From Amphimedon queenslandica (lineage: Eukaryota > Porifera > Demospongiae > Haplosclerida > Niphatidae), in assembly GCF_000090795.2 (NCBI RefSeq), contig NW_003546261.1, forward strand, positions 128,047-192,046: a DNA stretch of 64,000 nucleotides. The letters run 5' to 3'. Below, in pieces: positions 10,245 to 25,200 of the stretch; positions within the stretch are counted from its first letter, which is position 1, and every line of letters starts with the position of its first letter. Made by a program: the position numbers and the translations under genes. Below the pieces are notes generated by a model that saw nothing but the letters and a program-made list of their open reading frames with translations, had not been told where the DNA came from and did no database searches.

Positions 10245-13200
10245 GTAAGAGACTATTTTTACAATTTCAATCATGCATGTAGGTACAATAGCAGAGCCAC
10301 TCCAGGGTCACCTCCAATTGATCGGTTAAAAAACAATGATGTCACACATATTAGTAATGATAGCTTAGTTTTTGCATGCAAAACACCCTTTTGGCAAGCT
10401 AGCAGAGCTTCAGGTTCGACTTTGTGCTACACTCTTGCCACCATTTACATGTAAGACATCAAAATATTGAAAGAAATACCCATTCTGCTAAAGGAAATGT
10501 GTATGAATGTGTTAAAAATTGTGGTGCCGTACTTCCATATTCCTTCCTCTGCCACTGTTTTACATATGTATACAGAAATGATTAAATGTGACCAATTAGT
10601 ATAATTAGTTCTTATTACTTCCCAAAGCTGTAATTTGACTATAGGTTACTATACATGTGCATGAGTGTACATGTACATGTAAATTCCCCCATGATTGAGT
10701 GTTACTCCATTTGTATAATTTATTATTTAGCAAAGGCATCTATTCAGCAGTGTCCAGACATCAAATCAGTGTCTATGATCAAATGGTTTGAGGTAAATAT
10801 TTGTCTTTCACATTATAAATTTTCATTGTCCTCTCTTATCCATTCATTCCTTTCCTGTATCTTTCATTTTAAGTGTCAAAACTGTCCCCTTAGTTTAATT
10901 CTATGGCAGGGTTTCCCACACGTAGCATTTTATGTGAGCTGAAAACTGATGCTTTATAGTGTAGAAGCACTACATTAGTATTGTTGTACATTTACATAGA
11001 TGACTTTTGTAACAACTTTAGAAATATATATTATGATCAGAATTAACTCAATCTTGCTACATATGACGAGAAAAAGTATATGTTTCAGAAAAAGTAATAT
11101 AAATGGAAAATTAGTAGCTCATAGTCATTTTTGGCAAAATTTGGCCAAAGACCCTGTACTCTAGTATAGAGTTTATGACCCATTTTTGTGCAACTTTGAA
11201 AATAATTTGTAAAAATATCTAATATTGACTATTACACAACATACAAACAGCAATATGTTTCAGAAAAATTATAGAAATAGAAAATTTATTTTTAGTCATT
11301 TTTGGCAAAATTTGGCTCAAGACACTGTATTATAACAGAGACTAGCTTTGACCAAATTTTTCAATAACTTACAATTTTTTTGTTAAAATTCAATTTTGAT
11401 TGAAATCATATTGAATGTGCTACACAACATAAAAACAGTATATTTATCAAATAAATTTATGAAAATAGATAATTATCTCCTGGTCACTTCTTATGAAATT
11501 CGACCAAAGATCCTGTACTACAATGCAGTGACTTACATATTAGCTGTCAATAATTTCCATACAACACAAGAACATTTGTTTATATTAGGAAAATTGTTAA
11601 AATGGAACTGTTTTGTATTAATTAATTTTTTGAAGAAAAATACCCTATACAATAACAGTGTATGAAAATTATTTTGTCAAATTTTTCAAGAAATTTAAAA
11701 TTGACTGACAAGAACTTGCATGAGTACTATGCCAAAACCCTGTGAGAGACCTGTTCTATAGTTTTTAATTTTTATTTAGAACTTATCAAATTTAGTTTAG
11801 TTACATGTACTTCTCTATAGTCTCCTATTAATTAGGTTCCATATCTTCTCTTTTTTGTAGTTGTAAATAATGTTTATAAAATACCCTGCACTACAGTCTA
11901 CTGTAACATCGTTACACTTATTTCATTGATAAGTTGTATATGTAGTTATTAACTCATCTGAACATTATGTAATGTGTATAAAACTATTGCACAAGTTAAA
12001 CTTTTCTAAAGAGTATACTGTAGCTGGTAATTTACATGTAGGAGGGATATGATTTTGGCAAATTGCTAAATTTTTGGTTATTGGTAGGTTTTAATTTCAT
12101 GATTTGTGTCGCCATTGAGCATGCACATAATTTTTAGTGATGGTAGCTTTATTTTATCTATGTCAAAATGCCGAATTTACCAAAATTACCACCATACTAC
12201 CACCTACTCTGTGAGTCATTTAATTAGTGCTTTGTTAAGGTTTTTGGAATTCAGCTGGAATAATAAGCATCAATCTTGAACACTCTAGCAGTTGAATTAC
12301 ATGTACATGTATATGTACTTTTTGTATTTTTGTTTCCGTTGCTTGCAATGTATGACATTTTATAATCCACCTCTGAAGGTGAGATGAGTTTAGTGCAAAT
12401 ACCCGTTAGTCTAAAAACAATCAATGCACTTTATTTGTGCCATTGTAAAAAACCTTAAGTCACTGCCTATTTGAAGTACCATGCACTTGTACAATTTTCA
12501 TGTGCTTGTAGTTGTGGCCATTGTGGTTAGCATATGTACATATACTAGACCTGATATCTATAAGGTTATTGAAACAGTTTTTTAAAGTCTTGCCAGATCA
12601 TCTAATTATTTATATGTAGTTTCTTTCATATTTTCAGCATATATGGTATATTTAGTCTGTGTTTATTTTCACAAATGCATTTATTAGCGAAAATATTTCT
12701 TTCACATAATTATGCAGTTGTACACGTACATGTACATGTACATTTTCTAATATACACATGTACTTTGTCATTTGTTGTCTTCATTTTTAGGTTAGTCTTG
12801 AGGAAAAGGAAAAAGAACGGAAAAAACCTGTTAAACTGTGCTTTTGTATTGAAAAGGTATCATTCAATTATGTATCATATACATTGTATTCTTATATTTG
12901 GCCCATGTGGTTTCTGTGTAATCATAGTGCTGTCTTTATTTTACAGATTGAGTCTGATGTCATTCATGATTACTATTACGTATTTGGAGTGACTGCCACA
13001 CTTAAGGAATATTGTCGGGTAATAAATGTCTTGTACATCTACATAATTGTGGTACTGGCATTGTTTTTTCAATTTTCTTCATTTTGTAGATTTTAAAATC
13101 TGAAACACCTCATTCTGATGTTGATGAAACTCTTGATTCATGTATTGAAGTATTGGTTGAGCTCTTACAATGGCTAAAAGATGTAGACACCAAGCAGTCA

Positions 13201-16200
13201 GTTAGAGCAAGCATGTTACAAGTGACACAGGTAATGCAATGGTATACCCAAATTATGTGCCAGGTTGTGACATAATTATATGCAGTGAATTATTTTTTAT
13301 TGTAAAATGAAGAGCTACATGTAAGTGTTGTTGTAATACTGGTAACAAGTTGAAGTTAAACTGACAAACTCAAGTTATCATAGAACAAATGAGACAGAAG
13401 AGAAGAATGTAGAATGGTGTATGTGTAAAGGATCAACAGAAGAACTGAAGACAATAGATATACCACATTATATATTATACCACAGATGCACGTGTATATT
13501 GTTTATACATGTACAGTAATAATACACAGAGCAAATACATGTAGGGTAAAATTTTCAAAAAGAGGTGACATACATGTAAGTGTAATTGGCTGTGCAATTA
13601 TCATAGTTTACATGTTTTTTTGTGTATTATTAAAAATCTTAGTGACTGAATTTTTTGTTTTTAGTGCCTTGAATTATTAGTGGATTTTCTTTGTGAAGCA
13701 ATTCCTTCCACTAAATTGTAAGCTGTAATTTTGCTGCATTTAGTACAAAGTTAATATTATATGCCTCTTGTAGTTTAAAAGAGAAAATGTCAGCTATCCT
13801 TCAGGTTTTTGTAGAGTTTACCAGTAAAGATAATCATTTTTATCTTGCTGATGAAAGATTTTTGGATATCCTTATTAACCAGGTTTGTTTATTTAATATT
13901 TTTGATTAATTATAAAATGCAATGTTACAGATAGGGGAAAGCATTGGCATTGAAGATGTCTTATGTTGTCTTGTGAAGGATGAAAGGTACATGTACATGT
14001 ATGTAATACGTGTACTGTGAGTTATGTACATATACCGATTTGAGTCTAATATTGTGTGGTTTGCCGTGGTTGATAGATTACATGGCCTTTAAGGGATGGC
14101 ACTTCAGAAAATTTGTTAGTTTTAATTTGTGGTATGCCTCAAAGCAATGTCACAAAAATAACCCACCACAATTAGTAACAGTGTTCACTTATCGGTAGAG
14201 TTAGTCTTATTTTTAACCACCTATTACTTAGCCAGAATTACTTAGTCCTTTGTCAAAAAAGGAATATTGTGAGACTATACCTATTACCAAGAGTACACTT
14301 GCTATTACTATCACAAACATTTTAACTACATGTATTAATAATTAAAGTGATACTTCATTATCTTTTATTCATATCTGTTATTGTTGAAGGCTTATTACTA
14401 CTAAAGTAGCAGAAAAATTGATAAAACGCACAGGTTTTATACAAAGTATTCTTCAGAAGCAGGTGAAATGTAAATTTTAATCATCAAACTAATAATAATA
14501 ATAATGTTGTCCGATTACAAAAGGGGCCTGTTGGCAATTGTGGGTGGATGCGTTTGTTTATTTTCATAAAATTCATCACCTGTATATAATTAATTCAAAA
14601 TGAGTGTTTATGAATTTTATTGGAGTGGTCTAGCTAATAACAAATAATGCTAACAATAGTTTTGTGGCAAGAAATACATGTACATGTACTTGTAGTTATG
14701 ATACAACAACAAACAATATTTTTATTTCCTCCACTCTACCCAGTACCCACTCTTCTTTTTCTTTGTCATCACAGGATGTTTCTGTTTTCAATTTATTAAG
14801 TACCTTGTGCTTTACTGCTGGAAAACCTAATCGATATTTACAGAGTATGTACAATCATAACAGTGCATCTACATATACTGTGTATGCACATTTTTAGGTA
14901 TCATTTGCAAAATCATTCTTAGTGAAGAGGTGAGTCAAAACTTTGTGAAATTACACATACAACTGTTAGTTGCAATTATTTTGATATGATATGCAGGTTC
15001 AACAATATTTAATATGTACTAAAGTGAATGATGATGGTGTTATCATTTTTGTGAATCCAAAGGATATACATGTAGCTGGCCCACTTTCTGAAATTTGCTC
15101 CAAGGTTACTTATTGGTATTATAATACTATGATCTTAAATATTTTCAGGAAACAGCATGCAATGATTCCAACAAGAAGATGTTTAACTTTTTTATTGCAC
15201 AACTGAAACTGTTCAGTCAGATTTGCAAAGTCAGCGATTTCTTTTCAGTTTTTAATGTTTTTAATGTTCACTTTTTCAGGGTGTCAATTTGGACACTATT
15301 AAGAACATATGCAAAATTATCACATTTAGAGAAGCATTGATTTGTATTAAAGACAATACTCTTCACCCACTACTCATATCAGCTTATCTTGACTTTGTTG
15401 TATCAGCTTATGTTGACTATAATGTGGAGGAGAGTGGAACTGACATTGATCGTATCTGGCATGCTTTTGTGAGTAAATGCATATTCAAGAACATCTTGTA
15501 CAGTGGGTGTATAGTTGTCAATATAACTGAGCTTGTGCAGTCAATACCTACTCGAGGCAGTATGATAATTTTAAGTGGTCACAGTTATAATTAATAAATA
15601 CTTGGCAATTTTAATGTTAAATTTAATAATAACTGCTAGAATTACTGTAATTATTTCTACATGCTAATTTGTCCCTACTTCGCTTGTTTGATTTTTTAAA
15701 TTATGCGAAGCCCCTTATCTTAGCTATTATAGCCTTATCCCAGCCTTAGCTGTAGCCAAGCATAACTGCAAGTACATGTGTAAATTTTGATCAAATCTGA
15801 GTGACACTGGAAAATAGCATCATGGATTTCCACTTACCCACTGCTTGGAGGTGTGGCATTCATTATCAATTGTGCAGCAGACAATGTGAGAAGCAAGCTT
15901 CAGGTTTTTCTCTTCCTCTAAGTACAATTATGATGTTATATGGCACAAATACTGTTGCCTAGATAGACAGAGTGACTTTGGAGAGTTTAGGATCCTTAGA
16001 CTATAGTAAACACTCAGATGAAATTCAAGTAGCGTATAACTCACCAAGAAGAAAAATTTGAAGAGTCCCACACATACAGTGGAACCTGCTTAATCTGGTC
16101 ACCTTTTGGCCAGTTTTAAATGGCCTGATTATGCAGGTGGCTGCATTACAGGTCAGCCTCTGTAACACAGGACCAAGAGTGAATTGTGATGTTGGACTAG

Positions 16201-19200
16201 GACTTGAAGTTCCTTGTGTGTACAAATTNNNNNNNNNNNNNNNNNNNNNNNNNNNNNNNNNNNNNNNNNNNNNNNNNNNNNNNNNNNNNNNNNNNNNNNN
16301 NNNNNNNNNNNNNNNNNNNNNNNNNNNNNNNNNNNNNNNNNNNNNNNNNNNNNNNNNNNNNNNNNNNNNNNCACTACTCAGGTGACTGTTAGCACAGGTT
16401 CCACTGTAATATCACTTCATTAACAATAATTGTAATAATGGTAATACATGTAATTTACAATGAAGATACAGTATATGATAGCTATTTTTAATAACCATAT
16501 AGCGACTTTCTACCGTTTGGTCAAACTTTTGTTTTTGAGAGGAAATCCAACTTTGTGGATTTTTTGTTCTGCTGCAATCAGTCATAATCCACACCCACCA
16601 ACCCCACCCAGACACCCACAATACCCACATGTTAGTCCTAATCTGACGAAGATGGTGAGCTCTGTTGTCATCACTGAGTTTCCAGCCAAAATTTTATGGG
16701 TTTAATTTTCGTTTTTGGAGCTTGAAGAACAAAAAGAACGAAAGTTTGACTGAACAAAAGAAACCTAGCTGCTATACGGTATATGTAACATGGTTGCAAA
16801 TTCTACACTCATTATAATGTGATAATTTCCTATCCAAACAAAATTAATTACATGTACATGTATGTATAAGTGCCTGATATTTTGTTCATTGTTGTTTTCT
16901 ACATTTACATTTTGTAGTATTGGGATAACATATCTGGCGATTCAAAAAAGACAACAGCTCTTCGTGATATATATGAGGGTATTCCAAATCAAGAGGAGAT
17001 GAAAGAGTTAAAGGAAAGCATACAATGCCACTTAGAAGTCAACAGGGTAAATTATTACTTTAGCATTACCTTATATTCATTTATTGGCCTAATACATTGT
17101 CATTATAATTATTCACATCACCATGATGTGAAATTAAAAAATCTCTAACTATTTATGTTTGGATTACTTTGTGGTGAGCACCATGTTTTGATGTTTACTC
17201 ACCAAACATGGGGACCTTATTTCACACCCTCCTTATATATTATTAGACATGGCAAGTATAGGAGGACACACATAAATAAATCACGTTGGTGCATTGGCCT
17301 CGCCAAGAGTACATGTACTCTTTGCTTCGCCAAAACCAATAGGAAACAAAAAATTGTTTTGTAAGTGTTGTGAGCATAGTATGAGTCTTTTAACTGTATT
17401 CACCAGATCTGTGTGAATAATACATGTACATGTATCAAGAGTATCATGTATGTATCAGGAAATTGTGAACTTTATTGCTAATAGACTAAAATCCTCTAAT
17501 TTTTTTACCCAGAGGCTCATGGCACAGATACATGTACTGTTTGTAGATTAATGTTGGAATTTTTTTCTCTCTGATTGTGGCATTGAAGGCAGTACAAACT
17601 ATGCCCTCACATATTGGCCAGAATAGAATTTTTATTTATAGTACAAATGATATATTCTAGCCCATTTATAGTTTTCCGTAACCTGCTTCCATTGTGTCAC
17701 ACAGTTTATACAGAATATAATTATAATGAATAATTGAATGGAAAAAACAAACCCATCCACCTGCATCAGGCCTGCCTCTGTAATGGGAAACTATAAATTT
17801 TTTTAGAGTGGCTGTGGTTAACATTAATTAAGTCAAGGAGGATTGGATGCATGCAATCAGCTATACTGTAGGCTAGATGTATGAGCAGCATTCACTTTTT
17901 TGTCATGTGAAATTTATTGTAGTAATGGAATAGTTGTCTCCTGTTCACTTCAGATTTTTTATTCAAAATGTGACTTAATTATTTTAATGCATGAATAAGT
18001 AGTATTATGTGCATTACAACATTGACTTATTTTTATTAGTTAATTGTTGAAATTTAGGGATCATACGAAGAAGAAGTAGAAGGACAAAATGAACTCTTGA
18101 GTCAGATTTTGGCTGTTGTAGAGCCCCTTGTAAGCTATGGGTTTTATAGGAAAGATACAGACATAGCAAACACTCTGGTTAAAATTTTAGTAACAAAGAC
18201 AAATGACAAAGGTGTGGTAATAGTATGGAGTATAATTGTAGTTATAAATCATTATTTGTTTTATTAAATGTATTATTATTTTGTAGAACAAAGAGATGGT
18301 AGTCAGTATGTCAAAAATAAAAATAACCAAAAAGTTTTTGATATCAAAACAAGGTACTGTACACATGTACATGCTTGCACGAGTAATGTGTAAAACTATT
18401 TTAAATATTTTAGCAACCACAATTTAAGACTTATTTCATGGCAAAATATTCACACATGTCACAATAATTATGTTGTTATATTCACTATAATATTTCCTTT
18501 TAGAGTTGTTCGAATCTTACACCTTCTATTTAAACAACTAGTGTACTCTACATTGGGGGTAAGTTAAAGTACACAAATTTTGTTTTTCATTATTTTATTT
18601 AGAAATTTATGTATACTTTTAAAGTGTCACAAGCTGAAGCTCCTGGTATTGATAATTTATTGGCTCCATTATGTTCTTCTGACTGCCAGCATGAAAGGTT
18701 AAGCTGTTATTACAAAATTAATGTTGTTACTGTGCTGTAAAACCCTTGGCTTTATAAATTTTTAGTCTACTCTTGTTATTATTTAAAGTCATAATAATAG
18801 CATCTTGTATGCTATTGGCTTCTCTTTTCACTGATGAATGATTACTGATAATTTTAAAATGATTTGTATCCAAAGCCTCTTGAGGAGGAGAACATTCTTG
18901 AATATTTTGTTGAATTCAACCCAAATAATTTTTTTGCACTTCTGCTGTTGTATATTAACTTAAATTCAATTACAAGAGCATAATTATATAAATCATGTGT
19001 AATATATTTTTTATTTTATAGATTCTGTGCATTAGCACATGAAAAACTCATAGAAATTTTTCAAAATCCAGGTTATGAGATTTTTGTTGAGAATGATGGA
19101 AATGGAGTTAATATTAATGAAATACTTTTGGATTTATTGAATTGTAATGATGATGATTTGAGACTATCAAGCATTTTACTACTGTTTGATATATTACAAG

Positions 19201-22200
19201 TATGTTTTAATTGGTTGACATTTGTAGTTTAAGCTAATTTAGCTATAAATAATTATTCCATTTCATGTTTACTGTTAATTAGGATTCCCAATAGCTTGGA
19301 TCCTTTACCTTTTAGTGACTGCAGTAGAGCACATATGATACAGATCATACAAATGATACAATGTATAATTATGTGCCTAAATTCATGGTTAATTTAAACC
19401 TGTAAATGCTACCTTGGTGTGGTTACAAATATCACTATTTAGAACCCCCTTCCAGCAGGTTGTAACCCTTCGTAGCTGATCAATTAACTTTTTTTGAATG
19501 CATTATGATTTCCTTCTTGTAAATTGACTAATTAATTTTTGTTTATTATTTTCATTGAAAAGTATTTATGAGATACCTTTAGAATAGCGAACCATTTTGC
19601 TCCTCATACAATATTACGGCATTATAAACCATTTTTTATGGGTGCAAATTGATCTAACTTGTGACTTTATTAGTTCAAAGCTGGACTTTTGATATCTAAA
19701 ATGATAATTTCATTTGTTTCTTCTCCCACTTATAGAAAGAGAACATTTTGTTTCATGATTCAACTGTATCATACATAACCATGCAAGAATCGAAAGTTTT
19801 TAATTATATGAAGGAATGTGGCGCTTTTCATGATTCGTCAAAAGTTATATTAAAGTTATTGCAGGGGCAGGCCAAGAAATCAGGCTAGTACATGTGTATA
19901 ATAATTATGCTTGACTTTATCAATACATGTACATGCATCAAGCATTACATTGCTTTACTAAACCAATCATGTCCCTTCCTGTTGATATAAATTGATTGTA
20001 ATAAGTTAAATTACATGTAAATGTACATGTGTATGCATATATGAAGATAACATTTTCATTTACCTTGCCTGCATGTCATGGCTGGCCTTGTTTACACAGG
20101 TCATCAGCTTACTGTAAATAAATCTATAGCAAAAGTTAAAAACAACAGTTATCAGGCATGTATTATTATCCTCACTTTAGATTCTCAATTGCAGCTCAGT
20201 AATGAACTTTTTGAGTATGTAAAGGAAGCATGTATGATTGATGATGATGAGACGCAACCTCATGTTTGTCATCAACAAATTGCGTTTACCACTGGTGAGT
20301 TTTGTTGACAAAAGTTTAAACCTTTTGTTAGCATTAAAGTTAGCTTCTTTTAATTAATTTTCTTTCTTTTTTGTCACTGCTTTCTTTCTTTTTTGTCACT
20401 GCTTTCTTTCTTCAGGGATTCATACACAATTTTTGGTAGGGGGACATGTCAAAAATTTATGCATGTTTTTGGGATTTTATTTTGCCTAATCAAGTGAAAG
20501 CCAATTTTGCTTGTGCTGGCACAAGCTACATGTATTGCTAGTTAATTTCAAATGTGTAATGAACAACAGTGAATAATAACAAGTATAAACCCTTTTATTA
20601 AATTTACCTAATCTATTTTGGGGGAGAACTTAGAGTAGGGGGGATTCTGCCCTTCATCCCTGTGTGACACCCTGTTTATTTGTAGAGGGACTTTTTGTTT
20701 ATGTTGCATTTTAGGTATAGCATCTTCCTTGCTGACATATATTCGACAGTTTTGCTCTTCAAATTATCCTGATCAAGATGAATTGCTTGAATGCTCTTGC
20801 AATTGCTTGCAAGCAATAGCTCGCAGAAATAAGCAGGTATATGAATATAAAAATTTTATTCTGATATCTTATATCTATAGGTCCAAGAAAAAATTTTTAT
20901 TAATTTTGATGATTTTCTTGAGTCGTCACAGCCTCTAATGCCAGTAGCCTGTCTTATGACTGAAGTAATAGCAGTGCTTTTTAGTTTACTGTAAACTCAT
21001 TTTTTTGTTAGACACTTTGTGAAAATTTTGAATTGTGTCATTGTCTCTCAGAGTCCTGTATTATTCAACTCTATAGTATAGCAGCCACTGCTAGCCAAGA
21101 CCTTACCTCTGCTACTAGTTGTACTGAATATTACACTGTACTGGAAACAGTTATTAAAGTGAATATATGTACATCAATGATAATGTAACTTGTCGGATCT
21201 TACTGGAAGCTACTACTTGTACTCTCCTTTAAAGCCTACATGCATGTTTTCTTATTTGATACAATCCAGTGTTATGCATTTATGGCAATATTCATTTCCT
21301 TTTTTATTTTGTTCATTTAGCCCCACAAGTCAAGCAAAGATATCCATCTTTTGCTGAAGAATCATCAGGAGTTAATAGCAAGAAAAATAGCAGAACATGC
21401 TGAAGAGCACTTTGGAAGAGCTCAAAAAGAAGCACTTCAAAATGTATTAGTTATTAATAACCTTATGATTGTATTTGGTGATGTAGTTATAATTATAGTG
21501 AAATAAATGTATAGTACTGACAATTCTATTTGTAATGTCTCAATAAACCCATTAATGTTTACCTTTAAAATGGAGACACTTCAGTATAATAGTATAGGAC
21601 TGCCATTGGGGGGCATGTGGGGCAACTTTCCCTGGGTCCACTGTCAAGGGGGCCCATGCTTTAAATTAATAGTAAACTACATGTATAAAGCATAATGTAC
21701 TTTATGTATTAACCTATAGTGCCTGGGACCTTGATACAAACTTTGCAATACAGCTTGTAAATTTTGATGACATACATGTAATCAAAAAAGCTAAAATGGT
21801 CGCACTTACATGATACATAATATTTTTGTAGTTGCTAAAAAGTGAGTAATTTGTATTAGTAGGATCCCTGTAATATTTTTTACCTGGGGCCCCAGAGCAG
21901 CCCTCTATTAAAGACTTTTATTGCTATTTTAAAAGTCCTTTGTAGTCTTAATATTGAGTTTAATTTCGTTTGTCTGTTCTCTCTTTCCCATTTAGGCTGA
22001 AGGCGCAAGCTTGCTACAGTTACTAGGAGTGTCTGACTTATTGGCAACTACGGCTGAGGGAAACTGTGTATGTGCCGGTGAAATCTGTCAAAAGTCCTTC
22101 ACATTGGATGAGCTTGTCAAGTAAATGCAATACATATTACATATTAAAACTTGCTGAATAATAAAGACTATGAACCCAATTAGCTCATTACCCATTACAT

Positions 22201-25200
22201 TAATTAAATGTTCAAATGAAAGCAATCATGCAGTAGCCATATTATAATTAATCACTATAGTTGTTGATTTGACTTGTATTATACTGGTTGATGAGAGATT
22301 TGACAATGATTAATTTTAGGAGTGTATGCAGGATTTTTAAAATAGGGGATTTGTGGTGTACAAAGTGTGCTGCAAATTTATTTAAAAGATTATCAATATC
22401 GTAGGAAAACATATTTGGCCTTTGCTTTACTATAGTTTTAAAATAGTGTTTTCAAAAATTAACTTGATTAATATTTTTGTTAATTTTTTTTAATTTTGAT
22501 TTAAAAAGAGAGGCTAGTAAATTAATTGTCACTAGTATTGTTATAATAGTAAATGACAGTTCCATTTACATGTACTTCTATATTTTTATAAGATAAAATC
22601 AATATAAAAGTATAACACTAACATGTGGCTGGTCTGAACTTCACTTTCATAAAACATGTTTATAAAACGTTTATAGAATTTTTGTTGAATTTAATAGAAT
22701 GTGAAATAAAATGTGTTTCTTTTATAGAATCATTGTCAATCCTGACATAGAATTTGACAGAAGAAAGCCCTTTGCTCGTATTCTGAAGGAAGGATTTATC
22801 AACACAGAGATGAATTTTCATTATTCTTTGTTACAGAACAGGTTGATGCATTCTGTATACTGTGCATGCACTGGCTAATTTTTAGCTGTACTATATCATT
22901 TTAAAAATTACAATACTTTGTTATGTGTCATTAATCTTAAAGCTATTGCATTTAGCACATTGCATGAGGCTTATCTTTTTTAGCGTTTAAAATTTTGTGT
23001 TTTCAAATGAAAGTACTCAAAACATAAAATTTTTGTGGGCTAATTTTTGTATTTTGGGCCTATATTTGTAGTTGAAATGGAATGGGAAGTGGTTTAATTT
23101 TTTTGCTTATAATGCTTGCATGAAAATAAAAAAAATTAACATACCATGAAATTACCTCATATACATGTACACATGTACAGTACAGTACTTTGACCAGTAA
23201 ATCATTATACATGCATGTGACTATAGGCTGCTTTTTTATTTTTGTAGCTTATTTTGGCCTCATGTAAAGGAATGTGCTTCTTTTTTGGAATTACTTGATA
23301 ATAAGCTGTCAGCTGCATCACATGACTTTAAAGAACAAACTAAAATTGAGGTTCGTGTCCTCTTCAGTCAATCTTCTAGTTTCAGTGTAAGTCAATACAG
23401 AATAACTATGATTAGAATATGAGCAAACATGTGTGAATTGAGGCCCCTTTTTGTACCAAGTAATTGTTTATCTGAGTAAAAAACAATAGCTTACGTTGTA
23501 CACCTGTTTCTGTCTATATACTTGCTGTTAGTAGCTAGATGCAGCTTTTACTTAGCCTATGCTATGAAACATGAAAACATTTGACAATTTAAAAAGAGAG
23601 AACTCTATGCTGGTAAAACTGCTAAACATTTACCTTAACAAAGCAAGCTAACAGTGCTTAAAATCTAAATCAACCTGCATTAATTTTGTTCAAGCAATAA
23701 TGGTTTTGTCAAGTCTTCTAACCATTTATATATTGTGTATTTTAGCAGGGCTGGATCCATAAAATTAATTGATAATGAAACTGCTTTAATTTATGCATTA
23801 AGGCTACTCAGTCATACCGTATAGTGGAAAATATTTTTTGGCCCTAAATTTTTATGAATTTTGTGTTTCTTCACAATTCACAAAAATAAAATCTGCGAAA
23901 ATTGATTCAATACAGTTCAAGATTGCTGAAAAGAATGAAACTGGGAAAATAAAAAACCATGAAAATTAAAGCCACAAAATTGATTTTTGAATGGATCTGC
24001 AAAATTTTTGGGCCATGAAAATGCTTTGTTAAACTGTAATATTTATTTTTGATGTCTGTAGGCTTGGAAAAAAAGAAAGTTTAATGATGAAACACTTCGA
24101 TATGAAGACAAGTCAATTTCTGTATCATCAGTACTGTGTTATCTGATTGATGGATTGATTCCACTAATCACATCTTTCTGTTCTCATTTTGTATGTTCCA
24201 GTACCAAATCTTTTGATAAGGTTGAGGTAATAAAGCTTCTATCTGCTTCAGCTATGGTAAGCTTTTGTTTATTATATGTAATCATGCATGTAATTATAAA
24301 TTTTACAATTTTTAATTTCCACATAGGCACTTCTAAAAAATCACCCTGAAGTTTTTTGTACAATGCCTGTAATGACACATTACTGGAGTGAGTTCATAAG
24401 TGTTATAAAGACTATATCACCCCAAGAAGAAATACGTTTTGATCAAGTAAGATGAGTTTCTATGCATGTACAGCATCTAAAAATATAAACTCATGCCTCT
24501 AAGACCATGTTATTGCATTATAGAATAATAAAATTTCAGATTTACTAGCACCAGCCAAAATTTTCGATGTAAAATACATGTAAATGAGTGTAATTGGCTA
24601 GTGCTACTTGTTTACATGTACCTTAAAGGTTAAATTACCTAATTAAGCTAAGGTACATGTACATGTATATAAATTTCCTGATTTTCTGCAAAAGATATTA
24701 ATAAGTATTTCACAGTGCTGTTAAAATAAGTAATTTTTTATTAGGATAAGATAGGAATGTTCTTATTGAGCATTATTGCATGTATGTAGATGTGCATGTC
24801 ACTGCAATTTTAGACGAGTAAATAGAATTTTGATGAATTGCTAAAATATTGGTGTGTATACCATTAATCATGAGCATGGTGATCCAAAATGCCAAATTTG
24901 CCATAATTTATCCCCTCCAAACTTACAAACTATGTAATACTGTTCTTTTATGTGTTACTTTTTCATTGATTGGGCAGAGCTCTTACTGATAAGAATTTTT
25001 GAATGCGTTTATGCTTACGTTAGGGCGTGACTGAGGTGTGGCCTGGAGGCAAAGCCCCTCAATGTTTTACATTCTTTTTAGTTATTGCTAATTTCATTAA
25101 AATCAATTCTACTTAAATGAGTTATTAAATAAATTTTGAAATGTACTGTTCTTCCTATAGTAAAGCCCATGTACCATAAAAGACATATTTGATCGATGTA

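Noticed and set aside
16131-16423. ORFs across the N run on both strands
   Set aside because: Most of each ORF is unknown bases; artefact of the assembly gap in a MITE.
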